Positions 45,540 through 53,398 are shown, counted from the first letter of the stretch. The stretch: 64,000 bases of DNA from Pseudomonas cremoris (GCF_014230465.1 NZ_JAAXCY010000005.1:186001-250000), one strand, 5' to 3'. The notes: generated from the letters alone by a model not told the origin. Program-made: numbers and translations.

Positions 45540-46928
45540 GTGCTAACGATCTACAACACACTCAGCAAGACCAAAGAAGTCTTCAAGCCGCTCGATGGCA
45601 ACAAGGTGCGCATGTACGTGTGCGGCATGACCGTGTACGACTACTGCCACATCGGCCACGGCCGCAGCATGGTTGCCTTCGACCTGGTGACCCGCTGGTT
45701 GCGTTTCAGCGGCTATGACTTGACGTACGTGCGCAACATCACCGACATCGACGACAAGATCATCAACCGCGCCAACGAAAACGGCGAGTCGTTCGACGCG
45801 CTGACCGAGCGCATGATCGCCGCCATGCACGAGGACGAGGCACGCCTCAACATCCTCAAGCCGGACATGGAACCGCGTGCCACGGACCACATCCCGGGCA
45901 TGCACGCCATGATCCAGACCCTGATCGACAAGGGTTACGCCTACGCCCCAGGTAATGGCGACGTGTACTACCGCGTCGCCAAGTTCATGGGCTACGGCAA
46001 GCTGTCGCGCAAGAAAATCGAAGACCTGCGCATTGGCGCACGGATCGAAGTGGACGAAGCCAAGCAAGACCCGCTGGACTTCGTGCTGTGGAAGGCCACC
46101 AAGCCGGGCGAGCCGAGCTGGGAGTCGCCATGGGGCGCGGGCCGTCCGGGCTGGCACATCGAATGCTCGGTGATGTCCACCTGCTGCCTGGGCGAGACCT
46201 TCGACATTCATGGCGGCGGCAGCGACCTTGAGTTCCCGCACCACGAAAACGAAATCGCCCAAAGCGAAGCCGCCACCGGCAAGACCTACGCAAACGCCTG
46301 GATGCACTGCGGCATGATCCGCATCAATGGCGAGAAGATGTCCAAGTCCTTGAACAACTTCTTCACCATTCGCGACGTGCTGGAAAAGTACCATCCAGAG
46401 GTTGTGCGTTACCTGCTGGTGTCGAGCCACTACCGCAGCGCGATCAACTACTCGGAAGATAACCTCAAGGACGCCAAAGGCGCCCTGGAGCGGTTCTACC
46501 ATGCGTTGAAAGGCTTGCCCGTTGTCGCCCCAGCCGGTGGCGAAGCGTTCGTTGAGCGCTTCACCCAGGTGATGAACGACGACTTCGGCACCCCCGAAGC
46601 TTGCGCCGTGCTGTTCGAAATGGTGCGCGAGATCAACCGCCTGCGCGAGAGCGATCTCGATGCAGCGGCAGGCCTTGCGGCGCGCCTGAAAGAACTGGCC
46701 AGCGTGCTGGGCGTGTTGCAGATGGAAGCCGATGACTTCCTGCAGGCTGGCGCTGAAGGGCGTGTGGATGCGGCAGAAGTGGATGCGCTGATCCAGGCGC
46801 GTTTGGCTGCACGTACCAACAAGGACTGGGCGGAATCCGACCGACTCCGCGACCAACTCACCGCTATGGGCGTGGTGTTGGAAGACGGCAAGGGTGGGAC
46901 GACGTGGCGGTTGGCTGATCAGGCTTGA
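45540..46928 (+). CDS. cysS: Cysteinyl-tRNA synthetase
   Basis: A 462-residue class I synthetase. Visible motifs are [20 protein letters not shown] (HIGH, and the zinc cysteine), the SVMSTCCLG and [11 protein letters not shown] zinc ligands, and [14 protein letters not shown] (KMSKS). The GTG start is preceded by AGAAGGG. It is in one unit with glnS and ends at an intrinsic terminator. Its last ~56 codons and the terminator recur at 48621-48841, where they form a pseudogene between two T6SS modules. Confidence 0.96.
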   Translation: MLTIYNTLSKTKEVFKPLDGNKVRMYVCGMTVYDYCHIGHGRSMVAFDLVTRWLRFSGYDLTYVRNITDIDDKIINRANENGESFDALTERMIAAMHEDEARLNILKPDMEPRATDHIPGMHAMIQTLIDKGYAYAPGNGDVYYRVAKFMGYGKLSRKKIEDLRIGARIEVDEAKQDPLDFVLWKATKPGEPSWESPWGAGRPGWHIECSVMSTCCLGETFDIHGGGSDLEFPHHENEIAQSEAATGKTYANAWMHCGMIRINGEKMSKSLNNFFTIRDVLEKYHPEVVRYLLVSSHYRSAINYSEDNLKDAKGALERFYHALKGLPVVAPAGGEAFVERFTQVMNDDFGTPEACAVLFEMVREINRLRESDLDAAAGLAARLKELASVLGVLQMEADDFLQAGAEGRVDAAEVDALIQARLAARTNKDWAESDRLRDQLTAMGVVLEDGKGGTTWRLADQA

Positions 46929-46945
46929 TCGGTAAGCGCTGAATG

Positions 46946-46979
46946 AAAAACGCCCCGACTGGTTCGGGGCGTTTTTTTT
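46946..46979 (+). terminator. cysS intrinsic terminator
   Basis: CGCCCCGA ... TCGGGGCG stem with a 5-nt loop, followed by a run of eight T; A run on the other side, so it can serve both directions. Confidence 0.93.
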
Positions 46980-46998
46980 GCAAAATAGCGATGCCCCC

Positions 46999-47301
46999 TT
47001 AGCGTTTCCACCACCAATTCAAATCATTCTTTACCGGAAGCGCCAGTGTGTGCAGGAAGAAACATACGAGCGCGAACCAACCGATTGACGGGTAGGTATC
47101 AATGAGTTCAGGGCAACTTCCAAAATAGATGTAGTTATCAAATTTAACAGCCTCCAAGAGTGTGACCATGAAAAATATATTTATTGCAAAACCTATGTAG
47201 AACTTAGTGTATCCGAGGTTTTTGCTGGAAAGGATTACTTTTGTGATATAAGCAAATAGCAGGCCCAGAATTGAAAATGCCGGAAAGGCCCATATAATCA
47301 T
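46999..47301 (-). CDS. Putative membrane immunity protein 1
   Basis: A 100-residue very hydrophobic protein with three predicted TM helices (~2-24, 34-53, 73-93) and a tryptophan-rich basic tail (LNWWWKR). Its start overlaps the effector stop (AAATGAT), the tight coupling usual for toxin-immunity pairs. A homologue at the same place in unit 2 keeps the layout (CPELIDTYPSIGW / QPDLISNYPFIGW) but is otherwise strongly diverged. I do not recognise the family. An immunity role at the inner membrane is inferred from position, coupling and matched divergence with the effector C-terminus. Base composition is clearly lower in GC than cysS. Confidence 0.7.
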   Translation of the reverse strand: MIIWAFPAFSILGLLFAYITKVILSSKNLGYTKFYIGFAINIFFMVTLLEAVKFDNYIYFGSCPELIDTYPSIGWFALVCFFLHTLALPVKNDLNWWWKR

Positions 47302-48011
47302 TTCTTCAACTCTTGGTGTATTTGTCGGAGTGTCAGGGTGTCTACAGCCGCCTCAGTCGTCAATGAAATGGGATGCATGCTTTTATAGGCTCGAATACGG
47401 TCTGTATCGATGTATCTGAACAAACGCCAAGCGTCTGGCTTTAGTACACGCCTCGCAACGCTAAAGGCCGACAGTCCAATATCCACGGCACCATAGGCTA
47501 TGTTCGCTTCTTGCTCACCGTGACCCAGGGCCGATGCTGCTGCCTGGTAAGCGTTACGAACAGGGCCGGAAGTATCCGATTGCCCTGTCATCAGATTAAG
47601 CCCACCCTCATATACGTTATTTGCGCCATGCGCCATCAGCGGCACCCCGGCAATAAGGCAGAGCGTGCCAACGGAGGCGTAGCAAATTCCAGCCCCCGTG
47701 GCCATTTGAAGTGCGCCAGCGACAACGCCTATTCCTTTTTGCCCGATTTCCATTGACTGATTCAGCAGACTACGTTGCTCGTTCTTTATCTCAATCAGCC
47801 CCTCTGCAACCGTCTTTTTCCCCTGCTCCACATCGCGAACGATACTGCGCGCGTAATACGCAACTTCCCGATTGAATATTGACCGTGTAATACCATCCTG
47901 CAGATGGCGCGCGCTGATGGTGCACGCTTGGCTTGTCAGTTTTCCCGCAGCTTGGCTGACTTCCCATAAGTCTTGAAACGTTGGGGCCTGGTTTTTGCTT
48001 TTCGATGTCAT
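47298..48011 (-). CDS. Putative T6SS effector 1, DUF4225-like
   Basis: A 237-residue protein directly behind hcp. The ATG at 48011 overlaps the hcp stop (CGATGA); an alternative ATG five codons upstream lies inside hcp. A helical N-terminal half (~1-95) precedes a long glycine-rich hydrophobic hairpin (~98-140; GIGVVAGALQMATGAGICYA, CLIAGVPLMAHGANNVYEG), and a C-terminal region follows FRYIDTDRIRAY. The central part resembles DUF4225 proteins, seen by me only as a family resemblance. No nuclease or lipase motif is visible. With a membrane immunity partner, a pore-forming or membrane-active toxin is the natural guess. It would be delivered through the Hcp tube. Confidence 0.7.
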   Translation of the reverse strand: MTSKSKNQAPTFQDLWEVSQAAGKLTSQACTISARHLQDGITRSIFNREVAYYARSIVRDVEQGKKTVAEGLIEIKNEQRSLLNQSMEIGQKGIGVVAGALQMATGAGICYASVGTLCLIAGVPLMAHGANNVYEGGLNLMTGQSDTSGPVRNAYQAAASALGHGEQEANIAYGAVDIGLSAFSVARRVLKPDAWRLFRYIDTDRIRAYKSMHPISLTTEAAVDTLTLRQIHQELKK

Positions 48012-48493
48012 CGCCCGGCTTCCCATGAGCCATAACCACTGGTGCCCGCGAGATGATGGGTCCAGATGATCTCTCGATAACGAAGGGCCAGGTGCTCCTG
48101 CGCTTCTACATCGGTTAACAGGACAGCGTGCGGCACCTCGACCGTCAGGTTGGCGATGATGCAGCCCCTGATATCGACGGTGTAGTACTTCTCGCGCTGA
48201 CCCGACTGCGACGTGCGATAAAAGTTAATCACGCAGTCCAGTTCTTCTCTGTTCGATAAAGCCACGGCCAATAAGGGCGATGATTTATCAATGTTTTTTG
48301 TGATGACCACCGGACCGTGGGTGGATGCCCTGACGTTGCCCGTATTGAGCATGTTGTGGTTATAGGACATCACCATGATTTCGTCTTTATGACCTTCTTG
48401 GCACTTATTGCCGATAGAGTCCTGGGTCGAACAGCCCGCCGAAATCAGGCCTTGGGATTGTCCTTTGATGGACATGTAGCCGTGGTATGCCAT
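48008..48493 (-). CDS. hcp: Type VI secretion tube protein Hcp, copy 1
   Basis: A 161-residue Hcp. The start is MAYHGYMSIKGQSQG, followed by the family segments DSIGNKCQEGHKDEIMVMSYNH, GPVVITKNIDKSSPLL, and the end YREIIWTHHLAGTSGYGSWEAG. These match the Hcp1/Hcp2 pattern of stacked hexameric rings. An upstream in-frame extension (to 48676) runs into the cysS fragment and is not real. The 5' leader of ~85 bp has a TATAAA-like -10. It is an orphan: no TssB/C or other core T6SS genes are in this window. It differs from copy 2 at one residue (Gln in RTSQSG, Pro in copy 2). Confidence 0.93.
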   Translation of the reverse strand: MAYHGYMSIKGQSQGLISAGCSTQDSIGNKCQEGHKDEIMVMSYNHNMLNTGNVRASTHGPVVITKNIDKSSPLLAVALSNREELDCVINFYRTSQSGQREKYYTVDIRGCIIANLTVEVPHAVLLTDVEAQEHLALRYREIIWTHHLAGTSGYGSWEAGR

Positions 48494-48620
48494 GGGGTAA
48501 ACACTCTGAGTTGTCTGCCCCGAACATACGGAAAAAATGAAATAGGAAATATCGGACGCTTCGCCTTTTATAGTGCGAGTTGGATGTAGGAATGTTCGAG
48601 GTTTGCAGCTGGAGGTACGC

Positions 48621-48792
48621 AGGGCGTGTGGATGCGGCAGAAGTGGATGCGCTGATCCAGGCGCGTTTGGCTGCACGTACCAACAAGGACTGGGCGGAAT
48701 CCGACCGACTCCGCGACCAACTCACCGCTATGGGCGTGGTGTTGGAAGACGGCAAGGGTGGGACGACGTGGCGGTTGGCTGATCAGGCTTGA
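48621..48792 (+). pseudogene. Stranded 3' fragment of cysS
   Basis: Copy of the last ~56 codons of cysS (from [20 protein letters not shown] to the stop at 48790-48792), identical by eye to 46757-46928. It has no start, HIGH or KMSKS motif, so it cannot encode a synthetase. An open frame that runs into it from 48580 is made of hcp leader sequence plus this tail. It is the mark of how the second module arose. Confidence 0.92.
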
Positions 48793-48808
48793 TCGGTACA
48801 CGCTGAAT

Positions 48809-48841
48809 AAAAAACGCCCCGACTGGTTTGGGGCGTTTTTT
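48809..48841. terminator. Second copy of the cysS terminator
   Basis: CGCCCC ... GGGGCG stem with T run, as at 46946, but with several base changes (GGTTTGG for GGTTCGG and a shorter T run). It now separates the fragment from immunity gene 2. Confidence 0.88.
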
Positions 48842-48889
48842 GTTTGTGAATTAGTGTGCTTTAAATCATCTTGATTTATAGCTTCTTCA

Positions 48890-49195
48890 TCAAAACCACC
48901 ATCTGATTTCCCATCTGACAGGTAATGCTCCTGCGTGAATAGGAATACAGAAAAAAGCAATCCATCCAATGAATGGGTAGTTGGAAATAAGATCTGGCTG
49001 GTGCCCGAGTAAAAGGAATTGATGTTGTTCGATCATGCCTAAGTATGTGATCGCAAAAAAACCATTGAATGCTAGGCAGAGTGAGAACTTTGCGAAAAAG
49101 TATTGGGTCCCAGAAAAACGTATTTTGAGTGTGTATGCGCAAAGGACTCCCCATGTGGCGAATAACGGAAAAACCCAGACGAACCAAAGTATCAA
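48890..49195 (-). CDS. Putative membrane immunity protein 2
   Basis: A 101-residue hydrophobic protein with three predicted TM helices (~4-25, 35-54, 72-92) and an aromatic basic tail (PVRWEIRWWF). Its start overlaps the effector 2 stop by 4 bp. It is the positional and structural counterpart of the 46999-47301 product, sharing the DLISNYPFIGW-type segment and the ALPV end, but few other residues. The strong divergence next to a near-identical hcp is what is expected of immunity proteins of different specificity. Function inferred, family unknown to me. Confidence 0.7.
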   Translation of the reverse strand: MILWFVWVFPLFATWGVLCAYTLKIRFSGTQYFFAKFSLCLAFNGFFAITYLGMIEQHQFLLLGHQPDLISNYPFIGWIAFFCIPIHAGALPVRWEIRWWF

Positions 49196-49905
49196 TTTTT
49201 CTCCTCTTTATACATTTGTTTTATCGTTTGAAAATCTGTGTAAGCTTCGACGCTCATCGTAGTTGGAGTCATCGTTCTATACGCTCGAATGTAATCAGTT
49301 GGGATGTATCTAAATAGGCGCCAAGCATCAGGCTTCAGCACGTGCCTCGCGGCACTGTAGACGGATAACCCAATATCCACTGCACCATAGGCTATGTTCG
49401 CTTCTCGCTCACCATGGCCCATGGCGGATGCTGCTGCCTGGTAGGCGTTGCGAACAGGGCCGGAAGCATCTGATTGCCCCGTCATCAGGTTACGCGCACC
49501 CTCGTATACGTTGTTTGCGCCATGCGCCATCAGCGGCACCCCGGCAATAAGGCAGAGCGTGCCAACGGAGGCGTAGCAAATTCCAGCACCTGTGGCCATT
49601 TGCAATGCACCTGCTACAACTCCAATGCCTTTACGGCCAATCTCCAGTGACTGATCCAGCAGGCTTTGCTGCTCGGCTTTTATCGCCACGAGCCCCTGTG
49701 CAACTGTCCTTTTTCCCTGCTCCACATCGCGAACGATACTGCGCGCGTAATACGCAACTTCCCGATTGAATATTGACCGTGTCATACCATCCTGCAGATG
49801 GCGCGCGCTGATGGTGCACGCTTGGCTTGTCAGTTTTCCCGCAGCTTGGCTGACTTCCCATAAGCCTTGAAACGTTGGGGCCTGGTTTTTGCTTTTCGAT
49901 GTCAT
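49192..49905 (-). CDS. Putative T6SS effector 2, DUF4225-like
   Basis: A 237-residue paralogue of effector 1. The ATG at 49905 overlaps the hcp 2 stop. The first ~60 residues and the hydrophobic hairpin are almost unchanged, while the helix around KTVAEGLIEIKNEQRS / RTVAQGLVAIKAEQQS has changed, and in the final 36 residues after FRYI only about 15 are shared. Such a changed C-terminus beside a changed immunity gene suggests a different toxin specificity. Like effector 1 it shows no enzymatic motif. Confidence 0.7.
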   Translation of the reverse strand: MTSKSKNQAPTFQGLWEVSQAAGKLTSQACTISARHLQDGMTRSIFNREVAYYARSIVRDVEQGKRTVAQGLVAIKAEQQSLLDQSLEIGRKGIGVVAGALQMATGAGICYASVGTLCLIAGVPLMAHGANNVYEGARNLMTGQSDASGPVRNAYQAAASAMGHGEREANIAYGAVDIGLSVYSAARHVLKPDAWRLFRYIPTDYIRAYRTMTPTTMSVEAYTDFQTIKQMYKEEKN

Positions 49906-50387
49906 CGCCCGGCTTCCCATGAGCCATAACCACTGGTGCCCGCGAGATGATGGGTCCAGATGATCTCTCGATAACGAAGGGCCAGGTGCTCCTGCGCTTC
50001 TACATCGGTTAACAGGACAGCGTGCGGCACCTCGACCGTCAGGTTGGCGATGATGCAGCCCCTGATATCGACGGTGTAGTACTTCTCGCGCTGACCCGAC
50101 GGTGACGTGCGATAAAAGTTAATTACGCAGTCCAGTTCTTCTCTGTTCGATAAAGCCACGGCCAATAAGGGCGATGATTTATCAATGTTTTTTGTGATGA
50201 CCACCGGACCGTGGGTGGATGCCCTGACGTTGCCCGTATTGAGCATGTTGTGGTTATAGGACATCACCATGATTTCGTCTTTATGACCCTCTTGGCACTT
50301 ATTGCCGATAGAGTCCTGGGTCGAACAGCCCGCCGAAATCAGGCCTTGGGATTGTCCTTTGATGGACATGTAGCCGTGGTATGCCAT
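49902..50387 (-). CDS. hcp: Type VI secretion tube protein Hcp, copy 2
   Basis: A 161-residue Hcp identical to copy 1 except Pro for Gln in RTSPSGQ. Same start (MAYHGYM), same ATGA coupling to the effector, and the same leader with TATAAA-like box for ~125 bp upstream, so both modules should be expressed alike. The leader ends at AGGGCG (50515), where copy 1 joins cysS and copy 2 joins the DHFR gene; this outer junction is presumably the ancestral one. Confidence 0.93.
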   Translation of the reverse strand: MAYHGYMSIKGQSQGLISAGCSTQDSIGNKCQEGHKDEIMVMSYNHNMLNTGNVRASTHGPVVITKNIDKSSPLLAVALSNREELDCVINFYRTSPSGQREKYYTVDIRGCIIANLTVEVPHAVLLTDVEAQEHLALRYREIIWTHHLAGTSGYGSWEAGR

Positions 50388-50528
50388 GGGGTAAACACTC
50401 TGAGTTGTCTGCCCCGAACATACGGAAAAAATGAAATAGGAAATATCGGACGCTTCGCTTTTTATAGTGCGAGTTGGATGTAGGAATGTTCGAGGTTTGC
50501 AGGTGGAAGTACGCAGGGCGCGCAGCTA

Positions 50529-51065
50529 TCAACAGTTATGTGGATTCGCCTTTTCTACCGCGCGGCGCACGTAATCCACCCACTCATATTCAAGGCCTTG
50601 GTGTTCCCTGACGCCATGGCGGCGGACCTCGGTGAACTCGTTCTCAAAGCTGGGGAATTTGGCCTCACCTTCATGATCATCATTGAAGAGGGTGAGGTAC
50701 AGCCTGTCCACCTGGCCTATCACCTGGTCATAAAGCTCCGGCCCGCCGCCGATATGAATCTCTTCGGGTGCAAAGGCTGCAGCACACGCCAGGGCCGAGG
50801 CTAACGACCGGCAGACAATCGCGTGCTCATGCCGATACGCAGGATTGCGCGACAGCACGATATTGGGCCGATCCACAAGCGGTCGCCCGCTAAGCGCAAT
50901 CACCGACTCAAAGGTCTTGCGCCCCATGATCACCGGTTTGCCGATGGTCTTGGCAGCGAAACGGCGCATGTCATCGGGGACGTTGCGCAATAGCCCGCCG
51001 GCTTTGCCGATGGAGCGGTTGTGGCGGCCCATGCCGGCCACCAGTGCGAGGGGAATGCCAATCAT
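50529..51065 (-). CDS. Dihydrofolate reductase-like protein
   Basis: A 178-residue DHFR. Kept family features are LALVAGMGRHNRSIG, the catalytic-aspartate helix VPDDMRRFAAKT, PVIMGRKTFESV, RPNIVLSR, EEIHIGGGPELYDQ and the RLYLTLF strand. The usual PW before the aspartate is replaced by a longer GGLLRNVP segment, so this is not the housekeeping FolA type; it resembles divergent, secondary DHFRs. Whether it reduces dihydrofolate or tolerates trimethoprim cannot be told. Its start overlaps the stop of the upstream DHFR-fold gene by 4 bp. Confidence 0.85.
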   Translation of the reverse strand: MIGIPLALVAGMGRHNRSIGKAGGLLRNVPDDMRRFAAKTIGKPVIMGRKTFESVIALSGRPLVDRPNIVLSRNPAYRHEHAIVCRSLASALACAAAFAPEEIHIGGGPELYDQVIGQVDRLYLTLFNDDHEGEAKFPSFENEFTEVRRHGVREHQGLEYEWVDYVRRAVEKANPHNC

Positions 51066-51619
51066 GAAGTCACTGCCTTCGCAATGGCATAGCGGCTCTG
51101 CACAAAACCATTGTCCGACGCGTAGGTGCCGAGATGGCGAAGTTCATGCTCGCTGCCCACCTGGCTGAACAACGAAGTTCCTTCGCCCAGCAACACCGGA
51201 ATACGCGTGATGATCAACTCGTTGATCAACCCCGCTTCAAGAAACGACTGCACCGTCTGCCCGCCGTCGATATACAGATGTTTCATGCCGCGCCCGGCCA
51301 ACTGCTCGACCAGCGCGCTGACATCCGTCGCCCGTACTTCCACCTTGCCTTGCAAATGCGCGGGAATCTCCAGCGGTTGGTGAGACAACGCTATGACGGG
51401 CAAACCTTCATACGGCCACTCTGGAAACGACAGGACTTTCTCCAGGGTCTTGCGCCCCATGACCAACGTGTCGACGGTGGCGATGAAGCTTTCATACGTC
51501 ACGCCGTTCAAGGCTGCAGTTTCGTATTCCGGGCGGTGAAGCCATTCGATGTCGCCGTCTGGTCGTGCAATGAAACCGTCAACGCTGGCTGCGATAAATA
51601 CGGAACACTTGATATCCAT
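51062..51619 (-). CDS. RibD-C-terminal/DHFR-fold reductase
   Basis: A 185-residue protein of the 'dihydrofolate reductase family' with the RibD C-terminal fold. Signatures are VFIAASVDGFIARPDGDIEWL, VDTLVMGRKTLEKVLSF, KHLYIDGGQTVQSFLEAGL and RIPVLLGEGTSLF. Such proteins bind NADPH, and their substrates are mostly unknown. It precedes and overlaps the DHFR gene, making a two-gene unit. Confidence 0.87.
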   Translation of the reverse strand: MDIKCSVFIAASVDGFIARPDGDIEWLHRPEYETAALNGVTYESFIATVDTLVMGRKTLEKVLSFPEWPYEGLPVIALSHQPLEIPAHLQGKVEVRATDVSALVEQLAGRGMKHLYIDGGQTVQSFLEAGLINELIITRIPVLLGEGTSLFSQVGSEHELRHLGTYASDNGFVQSRYAIAKAVTS

Positions 51620-51714
51620 GGCAGGCTGAAACTCCTTTTGTTTTGACGTGTGCCGAATCCTAGCTTTAGATGCTCTCCACGAGCAAACCCACGACTGAAA
51701 TGGCAGTGATTAAA

Positions 51715-52173
51715 ATGGATTGTATTTTCTGCAGCATTGTCCGCAAAACCTCCCCAGCCCACATCCTCTGGGAAGACGACCAGCACATGGCCTTCCTCTC
51801 GATCTTCCCCAATACCCCCGGTTTCAGCGTGGTGATCCCCAAGCAGCATTACGGCAGTTATGCGTTTGCGCAGTCGGATGAAGTGCTTGCGGATCTCATC
51901 GTGGCGACCAAGAAGACTGCGCTGCTGATCGACCGGGCGTTTGCCGATGTGGCGCGCACGGGGATGATGCTGGAAGGCTATGGCGTGGATCACCTGCATG
52001 CGAAGTTGTTTCCCATGCATGGCACGGGCTCGGACAGTACGTTCAAGCCGCTGAGTTCGAAGGTGGACAAGTTTTTTGAGGCGTATGAAGGCTATATCTC
52101 GTCCCACGATCATGTGCGGGCGGATGATGCCGAGTTGGCGGAATTGGCAGCGCGAATCCGATCCTTCACCTAG
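51715..52173 (+). CDS. HIT-family protein with variant triad
   Basis: A 152-residue histidine-triad protein. The N-terminus MDCIFCSIVRKTSPAHILWE and the FSVVIPKQHYGSY segment are typical. The triad reads DHLHAKLFPMH: the first two histidines (including the nucleophile) are kept and the third is lysine. HIT proteins hydrolyse or transfer nucleotidyl groups. Starts at 51670 and 51700 are also in frame; 51715 is chosen because related proteins begin MxCIFC. Divergent from the DHFR pair. Confidence 0.85.
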   Translation: MDCIFCSIVRKTSPAHILWEDDQHMAFLSIFPNTPGFSVVIPKQHYGSYAFAQSDEVLADLIVATKKTALLIDRAFADVARTGMMLEGYGVDHLHAKLFPMHGTGSDSTFKPLSSKVDKFFEAYEGYISSHDHVRADDAELAELAARIRSFT

Positions 52174-52184
52174 CGCAAAGCCAA

Positions 52185-52275
52185 ATGTGGGAGCGGGCTT
52201 GCTCGCGAATGCGGTGTGTCAGTCAAAGATATATTCACTGATACACCGCCTTCGCGAGCAAGCCCGCTCCCACAT
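52185..52275. repeat. REP pair (inverted)
   Basis: ATGTGGGAGCGGGCTTGCTC and, ~45 bp on, its inverse GAGCAAGCCCGCTCCCACAT, between the convergent HIT and mrpG genes. Confidence 0.9.
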
Positions 52276-52299
52276 TTTGAACTGTGTTTGCCTGAGTAA

Positions 52300-52638
52300 T
52301 CAGCGGCGGCTGCTGACCTCGGCCGGTACATCATCATCCGCCATGCGCTTGCGGAACAACGCCGTACGCGCCAGCAGCAACGTGGTCACCGGCACGGTGA
52401 TCGACAGCAAAATCGGGATCAACCAGCCGTGCAACACCGGCCCGGACTTGAGCACCGAGAAATACACAATCGACGCCAACGCCACGCACCATGCCCCCAA
52501 CGTCGAGGCCAGTGCCGGCGGGTGCATGCGCTGGAAGAAGTCCTTCATGCGCAGCAATCCAATTGCGCCAATCAACGCAAACACGCTACTCAGTACCAAC
52601 AGCACCGCCACGATCACTTCCACCCATAACGGCATCAT
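52300..52638 (-). CDS. mrpG: Mrp/Sha antiporter subunit G
   Basis: A 112-residue membrane protein with three TM helices (~5-28, 38-60, 66-90). The LLRMKDFFQRMHPPALASTLG segment is the MnhG/PhaG signature. It is the last gene of the mrpA-C-D-E-F-G operon and overlaps mrpF by 4 bp. Confidence 0.92.
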   Translation of the reverse strand: MMPLWVEVIVAVLLVLSSVFALIGAIGLLRMKDFFQRMHPPALASTLGAWCVALASIVYFSVLKSGPVLHGWLIPILLSITVPVTTLLLARTALFRKRMADDDVPAEVSSRR

Positions 52639-52913
52639 TCAATCACCTCGCCACGCAGCAGGAATTTCGCCAGGGCAAACGAGCCCACAAAACCGAACAG
52701 CGCAATCAGCAGCGCCGCTTCAAAGTAGGTATCACTGGCATATCGAATGCCCAGCACCAGCATCATCAGCATCGCCAAGATGTACAGGTAGTCCAGCGCC
52801 AGTACCCGGTCCTGGGCCGACGGGCCTTTGAACAGGCGCACCAGGGTCAATACCATGGCCAGGGAGAACAGGAACAGGCTGAACAGGATCGCATTGGAGA
52901 GCAGGGCACTCAT
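52635..52913 (-). CDS. mrpF: Mrp/Sha antiporter subunit F
   Basis: A 92-residue three-helix membrane protein. RLFKGPSAQDRVLALDYLYI is the conserved MnhF/PhaF segment with the acidic residue between helices. Overlaps both neighbours by 4 bp. Confidence 0.92.
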   Translation of the reverse strand: MSALLSNAILFSLFLFSLAMVLTLVRLFKGPSAQDRVLALDYLYILAMLMMLVLGIRYASDTYFEAALLIALFGFVGSFALAKFLLRGEVIE

Positions 52914-53398
52914 TCGAAGATCTCCATCAAGGGCCGCTCGTAGGTGGTCTTGAAGTGCTCGATAAACGGCGCTTCATCCTCCAGGTCGAACACGTGCAAG
53001 AGCAAAATGCTGCGGTCCAGCGCCAGTTCCGACCAGATGGTGCCAGGCACCACCGTGGTAATCATCGACAGCGCGGCAAGGCCGTTGGCGTCGCGCAGGT
53101 CCAGGGGGATTTTGATAAAGCGCGAGCGCGGCGGGCGTGAGCCGCAGGTCAGCACGCCCCAGGCCACTTGCAGGTTGGAGACGATCACGTCGCGGCCCAC
53201 CAGGAAAAACAGGCGGATGATCACCCCAGGACGGCGGATGCGGATCGGCAACGGGCGCAGCGGCGCCATCAGCAGCGGCGCCAGAAAACCCAGCAGCGCG
53301 CCCAGCAACAGGTTGCCGAGGCTTACCGACAGGTTCAGCACCAGCCATAACAACCACAACGCCAACGACAACCATGGGGCAGGGAACAGGCGCTTCAT
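52910..53398 (-). CDS. mrpE: Mrp/Sha antiporter subunit E
   Basis: A 162-residue MnhE-family protein. Two TM segments at the N-terminus (~8-45) are followed by a cytosolic domain with RDVIVSNLQVAWGVL, FIKIPLDLRDANGLAALSM, TTVVPGTIWSEL and LLLHVFDLED. It is needed for assembly or activity of the antiporter. Overlaps mrpD and mrpF by 4 bp. Confidence 0.92.
   Translation of the reverse strand: MKRLFPAPWLSLALWLLWLVLNLSVSLGNLLLGALLGFLAPLLMAPLRPLPIRIRRPGVIIRLFFLVGRDVIVSNLQVAWGVLTCGSRPPRSRFIKIPLDLRDANGLAALSMITTVVPGTIWSELALDRSILLLHVFDLEDEAPFIEHFKTTYERPLMEIFE

Larger units (their letters stand above)
46757..48620. repeat. Tandem duplication, unit 1 (1.86 kb)
   Basis: This unit runs from AGGGCG inside cysS to just before the next AGGGCG at 48621. 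It contains the cysS 3' end, the terminator, immunity gene 1, effector gene 1 and hcp 1. Unit 2 starts with the same AGGGCGTGTGGATGCGGC. Ends are set by the 6-bp match AGGGCG at 46757, 48621 and 50515. Confidence 0.9.
48621..50514. repeat. Tandem duplication, unit 2 (1.89 kb)
   Basis: Direct repeat of 46757-48620 with the same order: cysS 3' fragment, terminator, immunity 2, effector 2, hcp 2. The cysS part is identical by eye over ~165 bp and hcp is nearly so, but the immunity gene and the effector 3' end have diverged. It ends at AGGGCG (50515), 9 bp before the stop of a DHFR gene. Confidence 0.9.

Noticed and set aside
48494..48676. N-terminal extension of hcp 1 by 61 residues
   Set aside because: Hcp copy 2 starts at the equivalent MAYHGYM, the extension runs into the cysS fragment, and Hcp proteins normally begin there.
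48580..48792. A 70-codon plus-strand open frame ending in cysS sequence
   Set aside because: It is hcp leader plus the duplicated cysS tail; it has no start signal and no complete domain.
46757..50520. Insertion sequence or transposon as cause of the module duplication
   Set aside because: No transposase, terminal inverted repeats or target-site duplication; only 6-bp matches at the ends.
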